From: an uncultured Prevotellaceae bacterium
Lineage (GTDB): Bacteria > Bacteroidota > Bacteroidia > Bacteroidales > Bacteroidaceae
Direction: 5' to 3'
Assembly (NCBI GenBank): GCA_946415695.1
Contig: CAMKTM010000154.1
Coordinates: 1-5,999 of the forward strand
Length of the DNA: 5,999 nt
The notes below the pieces were generated by a model, which made no database searches, was not told the DNA's origin, and saw nothing but the letters and a program-made list of their open reading frames with translations. A program made the position numbers and the translations under genes. Shown here in pieces: positions 1-4,590 of the stretch. Every line of letters starts with the position of its first letter. Position 1 is the first letter of the stretch.

Positions 1-12
1 ACGCCGCTGAAC

Positions 13-86
13 AGACCCTCTTCCCAACCCTTCCCCCTCATGGGGAAGGGCTTTTCTCCCTCCCCCTAAAGGGGGCCAGGGGGTCT
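13..86. repeat. GC-rich double-hairpin repeat element, copy A
   Basis: This 74-bp element is bounded by AGACCC (13-18) and its complement GGGTCT (81-86). Between them lie two hairpins: CCCTTCCCC (28-36) pairing with GGGGAAGGG (42-50), and CCCCC (62-66) pairing with GGGGG (71-75) around a TAAA loop. The same architecture and orientation recur at 2441-2529, inside proA. A further loose copy of the right-hand tail, GAGGGGTCT, is at 95-103. No reading frame here looks like a gene. This appears to be a dispersed palindromic repeat of the kind I associate with Prevotella-like genomes. Its function is unknown; a structural role at transcript ends is possible but unproven. Confidence 0.75.
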
Positions 87-103
87 TGGAGTTAGAGGGG
101 TCT

Positions 104-192
104 TTTGTGTCTTTACACTATGGGGAGTTACTTTGTGTCTTTGTGATTTTGTGCTTGATTATTTTTACCTTTTTACTTTTTCACTTTTTCTT
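104..192. repeat. Two adjacent octamer-period tandem arrays
   Basis: An 11-bp direct repeat TTTGTGTCTTT occurs at 104-114 and 132-142. The second copy leads into an 8-bp-period run (TTTGTGTC, TTTGTGAT, TTTGTGCT) at 132-155. A second T-rich run with 8-bp period follows at 161-192 (ATTTTTAC, CTTTTTAC, TTTTTCAC, TTTTTCTT). The latter belongs to the same CTTTTTAC family as the array between proC and proB (3749-3796). The low-complexity open frame across this stretch reads as phenylalanine- and leucine-rich translation of the repeats and is not supported as a gene. Confidence 0.65.
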
Positions 193-217
193 CAAATGGC
201 ACCTCGGCGGCCGTCTT

Positions 218-249
218 TTTGCCCTGTTCTAATAGAAATCCCAGATTTG
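218..249 (+). promoter_or_regulatory. Candidate Bacteroidetes-type promoter (TTTG / CAGATTTG)
   Basis: TTTG at 218-221 is followed after 20 bases by CAGATTTG (242-249). The known primary-sigma promoter of Bacteroidetes has a -33 TTTG and a -7 TAnnTTTG about 19-21 bases apart. The spacing fits, but the -7 box starts CA instead of TA. It would drive the gene at 373 with a leader of roughly 115 bases. Weak evidence. Confidence 0.3.
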
Positions 250-295
250 AAACACATTTTTTCCATTCCGACACATCTCTTTTGCCGACTCTCGG

Positions 296-303
296 TATTT
301 TTG
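296..303 (+). promoter_or_regulatory. Candidate -7 box TATTTTTG
   Basis: TATTTTTG is an exact match to the Bacteroidetes -7 consensus TAnnTTTG and lies about 70 bases before the gene at 373. No TTTG is present at the expected distance upstream (the nearest, 281-284, is only 11 bases away), so the -33 half is missing. It is an alternative to the 218-249 candidate. Such a short box also occurs by chance in T-rich DNA. Confidence 0.25.
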
Positions 304-318
304 CAGGCGAAACACGAA

Positions 319-389
319 AGTTGACAGTTGAAAATTGATAGTTGAAAGGCTATGCCCAAATAACTATGAATTATGGATAATGAATTGAA
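319..389. repeat. Heptamer-period arrays flanking and covering a start codon
   Basis: Four 7-bp units (AGTTGAC, AGTTGAA, AATTGAT, AGTTGAA) run from 319 to 346. After a short break, four more (AACTATG, AATTATG, GATAATG, AATTGAA) run from 362 to 389. The ATG at 373-375 used by the downstream gene is the end of the AATTATG unit, so its first codons are repeat-derived. The AATTATG family is the complement of the ATAATTC units found before proC (4525-4559). Confidence 0.65.
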
Positions 390-900
390 GACAGACAACT
401 GGCGCTTGGGGGAACTTGTCAGCCCTAAGTGGAACTGCGAACTGATAAAGAAGGATGGTAAGAAGTCATACGCATACTATGCCGTTTCGGGTTATATTTG
501 TGTGCGCGAGGCGACCGACGGGCAGTGCGGCATCCTGTTGAAGGTTCTGGGTAAGACTTCCAAGAAGTACATCATGTTCGTGAACGGGGAACCGTTCTGC
601 AAGGACGAAAGGGAAAATCTCTTCAAGGGCATGCGTTACTACAGCTACCCGTTCCCTACAGCGAGCGCCCTGAAGGAAGTGCTGGAGATTGTCGGCTCGG
701 ACGAAGTCCTCAAGGAGAGGCTCAAGGCAGAGTCGATGTCCTTCAACCCTCTTTCGTCTTTCTGGATTCGCGAGACCGCAGGCAGTTTCCTTACCAAGAA
801 GCCGCAATACTACGATGCCACTTCCGGCCTGCTCTGCAAGGCAACGGACGACACCCCGCACTACCGCCTGACGATAGCCTACTTCAACAAGAACAAATAA
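373..900 (+). CDS. Hypothetical protein, 175 residues, function unknown
   Basis: I do not recognise the family. The frame is open for 175 codons with ordinary-looking codon use, and the opposite-strand frame looks like a shadow. The protein is probably soluble: no signal peptide or membrane segment is visible. It is rich in Lys and Tyr, with aromatic patches such as YAYYAVSGY (33-41) and MRYYSYPF (87-94) and a probable helix around residues 98-120 (ALKEVLEIVGSDEVLKERL). Cysteines at 22, 43, 52, 76 and 155 show no obvious metal-site spacing. The start at 373 is the only ATG in frame before residue 68, because an in-frame TGA lies two codons upstream. About the first five or six codons fall in a heptamer array, so the native N-terminus may have been altered. 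There is no clear Shine-Dalgarno sequence. The gene is convergent with the proA operon and stands alone in the window. Confidence 0.7.
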   Translation: MDNELKTDNWRLGELVSPKWNCELIKKDGKKSYAYYAVSGYICVREATDGQCGILLKVLGKTSKKYIMFVNGEPFCKDERENLFKGMRYYSYPFPTASALKEVLEIVGSDEVLKERLKAESMSFNPLSSFWIRETAGSFLTKKPQYYDATSGLLCKATDDTPHYRLTIAYFNKNK

Positions 901-905
901 TTTCA

Positions 906-956
906 TTGGTGTCTGGCAAATTCGGCCTGCGCCTGAGGCTTTAGCCGAAGAACCAA
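906..956 (+). other. Inverted repeat just after the 373-900 gene
   Basis: TTCGGC (921-926) pairs with GCCGAA (944-949), and TTGGT (906-910) can pair with ACCAA (952-956) outside it, separated by an asymmetric internal loop. An alternative pairing is TTCGGCC (921-927) with GGCCGAA (965-971). The hairpin begins six bases after the stop codon at 898-900. No T-run follows, so it is not a standard intrinsic terminator. It may stabilise the 3' end of the mRNA, or be incidental. Confidence 0.35.
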
Positions 957-1147
957 AGGTCGACGGCCGAAGGGAAAGTCAAAGGCCAGAAAGCTGTCTG
1001 CCCCTTTGGGGAGTATTTACCGGACGGCAATAGAACAAATGTCAAAATGCAACTAAACCGAACAAAACACTTTCCTTCTATCACTTTCCGAAGCATCAAA
1101 AAAGATTGCGAAACGCGCCGAAATTGCCAACGAAGCACGGGTCGATT

Positions 1148-1198
1148 TCAAACGAGGCGTGCCTTGTTGAGCAACGAAGCACGCCTCGTTTGATTTTT
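1148..1198 (+). terminator. Strong hairpin with T-run, probable terminator
   Basis: A perfect 15-bp inverted repeat pairs 1148-1162 (TCAAACGAGGCGTGC) with 1179-1193. Inside the loop, GTTG (1166-1169) pairs with CAAC (1172-1175), extending the stem after one mismatch. TTTTT (1194-1198) follows on the plus strand. This is the strongest intrinsic-terminator-like structure in the window. Its orientation suits transcription coming from the 373-900 gene, though it lies about 250 bases past that stop. Part of the right arm is duplicated upstream at 1128-1139, so it may alternatively be a dispersed palindromic repeat. Confidence 0.65.
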
Positions 1199-1249
1199 CG
1201 CCTGCGGAGATTCACTGTCGGAACTGGCCGGATTTGGCAGAAAAGCAGG

Positions 1250-1285
1250 CTGTTTTGCTATCTCTGCTTGGCAAAATAGTTTTTT
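1250..1285 (+). terminator. Second terminator-like hairpin with T6
   Basis: CTGTTTTGC (1250-1258) pairs with GCAAAATAG (1271-1279) with one G-T wobble and a 12-base loop. It is immediately followed by TTTTTT (1280-1285). The stem is AT-rich and weaker than the one at 1148-1198. It could act as a backup terminator in the plus direction; chance occurrence in AT-rich spacer DNA is also possible. Confidence 0.4.
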
Positions 1286-1348
1286 CTGCACGATTTTCGG
1301 GTTTGCAACACGCTCATTATCAGCCGAAAGCGTTCTGAGCAAAGATAA

Positions 1349-1381
1349 TCCCCTCGGGGCTGAAAAGTGCCACCGAGGGGA
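1349..1381. other. GC-rich 12-bp hairpin without T-run
   Basis: TCCCCTCGG (1349-1357) pairs with CCGAGGGGA (1373-1381), and GGC (1358-1360) pairs with GCC (1369-1371), with a single bulged A at 1372 and an 8-base loop. Neither strand has a proper T-run after it. It could help stop minus-strand transcription arriving from the proA operon, or be a remnant of a palindromic repeat. Confidence 0.4.
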
Positions 1382-1511
1382 ATTTAAGCGATTCTCGCGC
1401 ATCGCCACAAAATGCAAGTGTTAGCAAAAACGGCATTTCGAAAGCAAAATGTCAAATGAGAAAAAGTATTGTTGTCCGGAGAAATTATTTCATCATAACC
1501 TACACCCTTGA

Positions 1512-1679
1512 TTACATCGGCATTTTGAATGAATAGCTATTCTCTGGGGCTTGGAAATGCAACAATGTGCAAAAAGCCTGGAAGGCTTTACTTTTATAAA
1601 CGCGGAAACCTTGTCCCAACACTATCTGCAAGCCTGCCAACATGAGAAGCAGGGCTGCGAGAATGCTTTTCGCTTTCAT
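1512..1679 (-). pseudogene. Remnant of a secreted protein: signal peptide plus GFRVYKS, then unrelated tail
   Basis: A 55-codon frame starts 41 bases after the proA stop. It opens with a clear secretion signal: MKAK, then a hydrophobic run (residues about 6-21), a likely signal peptidase cut near VLG-Q, and the mature start QGFRVYKS. From family knowledge, GFRVYKS normally continues into DGTV-type sequence that opens a longer cell-surface or secreted protein in Prevotella-like bacteria. Here it instead runs into KAFQAF and an unrelated tail ending at TAA (1512-1514). The breakpoint coincides with a small hairpin (1571-1589). I read it as a decayed 5' fragment; a functional short secreted peptide cannot be excluded. 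The upstream region is A-rich with no Shine-Dalgarno sequence. Confidence 0.5.
1571..1589 (-). terminator. Possible weak terminator downstream of proA
   Basis: On the minus strand AAAGCC (1589-1584) pairs with GGCTTT (1578-1573) around a five-base loop, and the right arm runs into TTTTT in total. It lies about 130 bases past the proA stop, within the secreted-protein remnant. The stem is only 6 bp, so it would be a weak terminator of the arg-pro operon at best. Confidence 0.3.
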
Positions 1680-1720
1680 TTTGCTTTTTATTTTTGATTG
1701 GGTTAATGATTGACTATGAC

Positions 1721-3001
1721 TTAATCTCTCGTTTGGCCGTTGCCATTGATGAGCCACTTGTAGGTGGTCATCTCTTCGAGAGCCATGGGGCCGCGAGGGC
1801 CGAGCTTCTGGGTAGAGATGCCTATCTCGGCACCGAGGCCGAACTGCGCTCCGTCGGTGAAGCTGGTGGGAGCATTGACATAGACGCAGGCGGCATCGAC
1901 CATCTGCTGGAAGCGACGAGCCGTCTGCTCGTTTTCCGTGATGATGCACTCGCTGTGGCCTGAGCCGTAGCGGGCGATGTGAGCCAAGGCTTCGTCGAGG
2001 CTGTCAACAACTTTGAGGGAGAGTTTGTAGTCCATCCACTCTGTTCCCATCGAAGCCTCGTCGGTCACTATCTCTACCCTTGAGCATTGACCATTGACCA
2101 TTGAGCATTGACCATTGACGTTACCCTCCATCGGGGCGAGCAAGGCAGGAATGTCGGCAGCACGGTCGCGGTGGACGAGGAGGCAATCGAGGGCGTTGCA
2201 GACGCTGACGCGACGCATCTTGGCATTCTTGATGATGCGCTGACCTTTCTCGAGGTCGCCGTCCTTGTCGAAATAGGCATGCACGACGCCTGCTCCCGTC
2301 TCGATGACCGGCACACGGGCATTGTCGCGGACAAAGTCGATGAGCTTCCTGCCGCCTCGGGGAATGACGAGGTCAACGTAGCCCACAGCGCCCAGCAGCT
2401 CTGCTGTGGCCTCGTGGGTAGGAGGCAACAAGGTTAGAGCAGACCCTCCCCATCCCTCCCTTAAAGGGAGGGAGTTGACTGCGTTGAGCGATTGTTTCTC
2501 CCCCTTTAAGGGGGAGTCAGAGGGGGTCTTTAGCACCTCGTGAATGAGGGCAACGATGGCTTCGTTGCTGTGCTGGGCGTTACGGCTGCCCTTCAGGATG
2601 CAGGCGTTGCCACTCTTGAAGCAGAGCGAGAAGACATCGAAGCAGACGTTGGGACGAGCCTCGAAGATGACACCTATCACGCCGAAGGGTACACTGATGC
2701 GACGCAGGTAAAGACCGTTGGCAAGCGTCCGTTCCTTCGTGATGATGTCAAGAGGCGACGGCAAAGTGGCCACATTGCGGATGTCAGCGGCAATGCCCGC
2801 TATACGTTCCTTTGTGAGCAACAAGCGGTCGTAGAGAGGGTCGCTTGGTTCAAGCTTTTGCAAGTCGAGAGCATTTGCTGCAAGCAGTTTGGCTGCCTCT
2901 GCTTCAGCACGATCTGCAATCTTTCGGAGCACTTCGTTGCGTTGCTCGTCTGTCAGAAGCAACAGCGCTCTGCTTGCTTCCTTTATTTGTCTAAAGTCCA
3001 T
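1721..3001 (-). CDS. proA: Gamma-glutamyl phosphate reductase (glutamate-5-semialdehyde dehydrogenase)
   Basis: This cytoplasmic enzyme reduces gamma-glutamyl phosphate with NADPH to glutamate semialdehyde, the second step of proline synthesis. Family hallmarks are PFGVIGVIFEARPNV (105-119), LKGSRNA (136-142), IPRGG (213-217) and VIETGAGV (232-239). The catalytic cysteine is in SVCNALDCLLVH (266-277; Cys268). The C-terminus carries FTDGAQFGLGAEIGISTQKL (381-400) and ARGPMAL-like GPRGPMALEE (401-410). Length 426 is slightly above the family's roughly 415-417. The excess comes from a palindromic repeat encoding residues about 158-187 and a heptamer array encoding 295-308; both are in frame and outside the motifs. 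The start overlaps the end of proB by 19 bases, suggesting coupled translation. No argF follows; a broken secreted-protein frame does. The identification is secure; whether the inserts affect activity is unknown. Confidence 0.97.
   Translation of the reverse strand: MDFRQIKEASRALLLLTDEQRNEVLRKIADRAEAEAAKLLAANALDLQKLEPSDPLYDRLLLTKERIAGIAADIRNVATLPSPLDIITKERTLANGLYLRRISVPFGVIGVIFEARPNVCFDVFSLCFKSGNACILKGSRNAQHSNEAIVALIHEVLKTPSDSPLKGEKQSLNAVNSLPLREGWGGSALTLLPPTHEATAELLGAVGYVDLVIPRGGRKLIDFVRDNARVPVIETGAGVVHAYFDKDGDLEKGQRIIKNAKMRRVSVCNALDCLLVHRDRAADIPALLAPMEGNVNGQCSMVNGQCSRVEIVTDEASMGTEWMDYKLSLKVVDSLDEALAHIARYGSGHSECIITENEQTARRFQQMVDAACVYVNAPTSFTDGAQFGLGAEIGISTQKLGPRGPMALEEMTTYKWLINGNGQTRD
2078..2119 (-). 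repeat. Heptamer array inside proA (VNGQCSM / VNGQCSR)
   Basis: On the plus strand 7-bp units TGAGCAT, TGACCAT, TGACCAT, TGAGCAT, TGACCAT and a partial TGAC run from 2081 to 2119. Three units make 21 bases, so the translation is a seven-residue repeat, VNGQCSM then VNGQCSR (residues 295-308). The two 21-base blocks differ at one position. In relatives this part of ProA is a variable segment between the cofactor and C-terminal regions. A change of one or two units would shift the proA frame; only three-unit steps preserve it. Confidence 0.8.
2441..2529. repeat. GC-rich double-hairpin repeat element, copy B, in frame within proA
   Basis: The 89-bp element is bounded by AGACCC (2441-2446) and GGGTCT (2524-2529). 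It contains hairpin TCCCTCCC/GGGAGGGA (2453-2460 with 2466-2473) and hairpin CTCCCCC/GGGGGAG (2498-2504 with 2510-2516). Order, orientation and tails match copy A at 13-86. Read in the proA direction it encodes residues about 158-187, including SPLKGE and LPLREGWGG, a peptide with no counterpart in ordinary ProA. The usual linker between the HEVL helix and TLLPP is about 10 residues; here it is 32. Confidence 0.8.
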
Positions 3002-3756
3002 TCCGTGTGTACTGTTTCCTTTGGTCGTTCTGTCAAGTCTATCAATATGTTATCCCTGTTGCCGTTGGCGATGATGACCTTGATGCCTGCCGCAGCCACG
3101 TTGCTTGCCGTCTTGTACTTCGAGGTCATTCCGCCCCGGCCGGCACTGCTCTTCTCTGTCTGGATGTAGCGCGAGAGGTCGTCGCCGGGCTTTATGCTGC
3201 GAATCACCTCGCTGCCTGGCTCTGAGGGGTTGCCGTTGTAGAGGCCATCGACACCCGTCAGCAGGACGAGCGTCTCGGCCCCTATCATCTTGGCAATGAG
3301 GCCGGAGAGTTCATCGTTGTCGGTAAACATGAGTTCCTCGATGCTCACCGTGTCGTTCTCGTTGACGATGGGCAGGACGCCGTTCTCGAGCATCACCTCC
3401 ATGCAGGCACGCTGGTTCTGATAGGAGCGCTCACTCTGGAAGTTCTCCTTCGTCGTAAGCACCTGTCCGATATGGATGTTGTACTCGCGGAAGAGGTCGT
3501 AATAGAGGTTGATGAGCTTCACCTGCCCCATTGCCGAGAAGAGCTGACGCTGTTCGACGGAGTCGAGCATGTGGTCAACCTGCAGTTCCTTCCTTCCGCA
3601 AGCCACGGCACCGCTCGTGACGAGCACAACGTCATAGTTCTGCTCGCGCAGCCAGACAATCTGATCCACGAGCGAGGACATGCGGGTAATGTCGAGCTTG
3701 CCTCGGTCTGTGGTAAGGACATTGCTGCCCACTTTCACTACAATTCTTCTTTTCAC
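2983..3756 (-). CDS. proB: Glutamate 5-kinase, lacking the C-terminal PUA domain
   Basis: It phosphorylates the gamma-carboxyl of glutamate with ATP, the committed and usually proline-inhibited step of proline synthesis. The amino-acid-kinase fold is complete: VVKVGSN (6-12, Lys8 for phosphate), VTSGAV (46-51), IVNENDTVS (130-138, glutamate site), FTDNDELS (144-151), LLTGVDGLY (165-173) and GRGGMTSK (206-213). At 257 residues it ends where the kinase domain ends. E. coli ProB is 367 residues and carries an extra PUA domain; shorter forms are known in the family. The start is GTG (3754-3756): an in-frame TAA lies five codons upstream, and the N-terminus fits the kinase fold. The GTG, and an AGG seven bases before it, both lie in an octamer array. 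The stop overlaps proA by 19 bases, which suits handing a labile acyl-phosphate to ProA. Confidence 0.96.
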   Translation of the reverse strand: MKRRIVVKVGSNVLTTDRGKLDITRMSSLVDQIVWLREQNYDVVLVTSGAVACGRKELQVDHMLDSVEQRQLFSAMGQVKLINLYYDLFREYNIHIGQVLTTKENFQSERSYQNQRACMEVMLENGVLPIVNENDTVSIEELMFTDNDELSGLIAKMIGAETLVLLTGVDGLYNGNPSEPGSEVIRSIKPGDDLSRYIQTEKSSAGRGGMTSKYKTASNVAAAGIKVIIANGNRDNILIDLTERPKETVHTEWTLDK

Positions 3757-3796
3757 CTTTTTACCTTTTTACCTTTTTATCTTTTCAACTTTTCAT
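3749..3796. repeat. Octamer array spanning the proC stop and proB start
   Basis: Six 8-bp units run without a break: CTTTTCAC, CTTTTTAC, CTTTTTAC, CTTTTTAT, CTTTTCAA, CTTTTCAT. On the coding strand the array contains the proC TGA (3793-3795), the entire 36-base gap, the AGG that could act as a Shine-Dalgarno sequence, and the proB GTG with its next codons. It is of the same family as the plus-strand array at 161-192. Confidence 0.8.
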
Positions 3797-4533
3797 TTCA
3801 GTCCTGCTTTGAGACAACGGATTACTGCCGAGTTGAAGGCGGCATGGTCGAGTTCGTTCAGTCCCTTGATGGTGATGCCGCCGGGCGTTGTCACTTTGTC
3901 GATGGCAGCTTCGGGATGCAGTCCTGTCTCGCGGAGCAACGCGACGGCTCCCTGCATGGTCTGCATGGCTATCTGCTTTGCCTCGTCGGGATAGAAACCC
4001 ATCTCAACGCCGCCCTCCATCATGGCTCGGAGGAAACGCATCACGTAGGCGATGCCGCAACCAGCCATCATCATGCCGGCATCCATCAGTCTTTGCGGGA
4101 CAACACGGCATTGCCCTACCCTACCGAAGAGTTCTGCCGCTGCCGTTGCCTGCGGAGCTTCTTCCACGAAGGTCATGCTCTGGCCGTATTCGGCTGCGAT
4201 GTTGGGCATGACATAGACGTCGATGCGCTCGTGGCGGACGCCAGCGGCAACGGAGACGATGAGTTTGTCCTTCAGTACCGGCATAATCTCCTCTATAACC
4301 TGCTGAATGAGCCAGGGCTTGACGGCAAGCACCACGACATCAGCACCGCTGGCGGCCTCTTTGTTGTCGAGCGTTACGCTAATGCCTGGACAAGCCTCGG
4401 CGAGGCGGTCGAGCGTCCGTTGCGTGTGAGCAGTAACAGCCAGATTGGCCGCCAAGCCAGCCTTTGTCCAGCCTTTGACAAGGGCGCCGCCCATGTTGCC
4501 GGCACCTATGATTGCTATCCTGTTATAATTCAT
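3793..4533 (-). CDS. proC: Pyrroline-5-carboxylate reductase
   Basis: It reduces pyrroline-5-carboxylate to L-proline with NAD(P)H, the last step of the pathway, in the cytoplasm. The N-terminal Rossmann motif is IAIIGAGNMGGALV (6-19). VVVLAVKP (66-73) is the conserved end of the coenzyme domain, followed by SVAAGV (94-99) and VMPNIAAEYGQSMT (108-121). The C-terminal dimerisation and substrate region contains VTTPGGITIKGLNELD (214-229), the family's PGGTT-type signature with Ile for the usual first Thr. Length 246 is a little short of E. coli's 269, mostly through tight loops. The start ATG (4531-4533) lies in a heptamer array, with an in-frame TGA two codons upstream, so no longer N-terminus is possible. 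It sits between argD and proB, linking the arginine and proline genes. Confidence 0.96.
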   Translation of the reverse strand: MNYNRIAIIGAGNMGGALVKGWTKAGLAANLAVTAHTQRTLDRLAEACPGISVTLDNKEAASGADVVVLAVKPWLIQQVIEEIMPVLKDKLIVSVAAGVRHERIDVYVMPNIAAEYGQSMTFVEEAPQATAAAELFGRVGQCRVVPQRLMDAGMMMAGCGIAYVMRFLRAMMEGGVEMGFYPDEAKQIAMQTMQGAVALLRETGLHPEAAIDKVTTPGGITIKGLNELDHAAFNSAVIRCLKAGLK

Positions 4534-4559
4534 AATTCACAATTCATAATTCATAATTA
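4525..4559. repeat. Heptamer array supplying the proC start codon
   Basis: Five 7-bp units (ATAATTC, ATAATTC, ACAATTC, ATAATTC, ATAATTA) cover 4525-4559. On the minus strand they yield three ATGs. The one at 4533 starts proC and encodes MNY from the repeat. The one at 4554 is in frame but meets TGA after five codons. The one at 4547 opens a five-codon frame whose TGA overlaps the proC ATG. The rest of the argD-proC gap (4560-4590) has no clear Shine-Dalgarno sequence. Confidence 0.8.
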
Positions 4560-4590
4560 AGGGCGGCAGCAAATTATTCACTATTCGCCT

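Larger units (their letters stand above)
901..1511. other. Structured noncoding interval between convergent genes
   Basis: No gene is supported here. Minus-strand open frames at 941-1138 and 1148-1417 exist, but the second runs straight through two strong hairpins, and neither has a recognisable domain or leader. The interval does hold a cluster of inverted repeats (906-956, 1148-1198, 1250-1285, 1349-1381). Smaller ones include CCCC/GGGG at 1001-1011 and AAATGC/GCATTT at 1410-1415 and 1433-1438. There is also a 12-bp direct repeat CAACGAAGCACG at 1128-1139 and 1172-1183. It is best read as a terminator- and repeat-rich spacer, possibly with decayed or mobile-repeat material. Confidence 0.6.

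Noticed and set aside
133..324. A 63-codon plus-strand frame with an apparent membrane segment
   Set aside because: The hydrophobic part is the translation of T-rich octamer repeats, and the frame overlaps the candidate promoter region.
466..906. A 146-codon minus-strand frame opposite the 373-900 gene
   Set aside because: The plus-strand frame is longer and has more natural composition and codon use, so the minus frame is treated as a shadow. This is a judgement without homology support.
941..1138. A 65-codon minus-strand open frame with a hydrophobic stretch
   Set aside because: It has no convincing initiation region, unusual composition and no recognised family. It is more likely noncoding spacer.
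1340..1347. Minus-strand TATCTTTG as a promoter -7 box
   Set aside because: It matches TAnnTTTG, but no -33 element lies at the right distance and no credible minus-strand gene follows.
1148..1417. An 89-codon minus-strand open frame
   Set aside because: It runs through both strong hairpins (1148-1198 and 1349-1381), shows no recognisable domain, and its last residues are simply translation of the palindrome.
1689..1696. TATTTTTG on the plus strand as a promoter -7 box
   Set aside because: There is no -33 TTTG at the right distance and no plus-strand gene follows; it lies in T-rich DNA just after proA.
2081..2119. Short regular repeats suggesting a CRISPR array
   Set aside because: The units are only 7-8 bp and directly contiguous with no spacers, here and in the other arrays; no cas gene is present.
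2540..3169. A 209-codon plus-strand open frame opposite the proA-proB junction
   Set aside because: It is antisense to conserved ProA and ProB sequence and has no domain or leader of its own.
3472..4560. A 362-codon plus-strand open frame opposite proB and proC
   Set aside because: It is antisense to two confidently identified enzymes, has no recognisable motifs, and its C-terminal end is translation of the heptamer array. It is a shadow produced by codon bias on the other strand.
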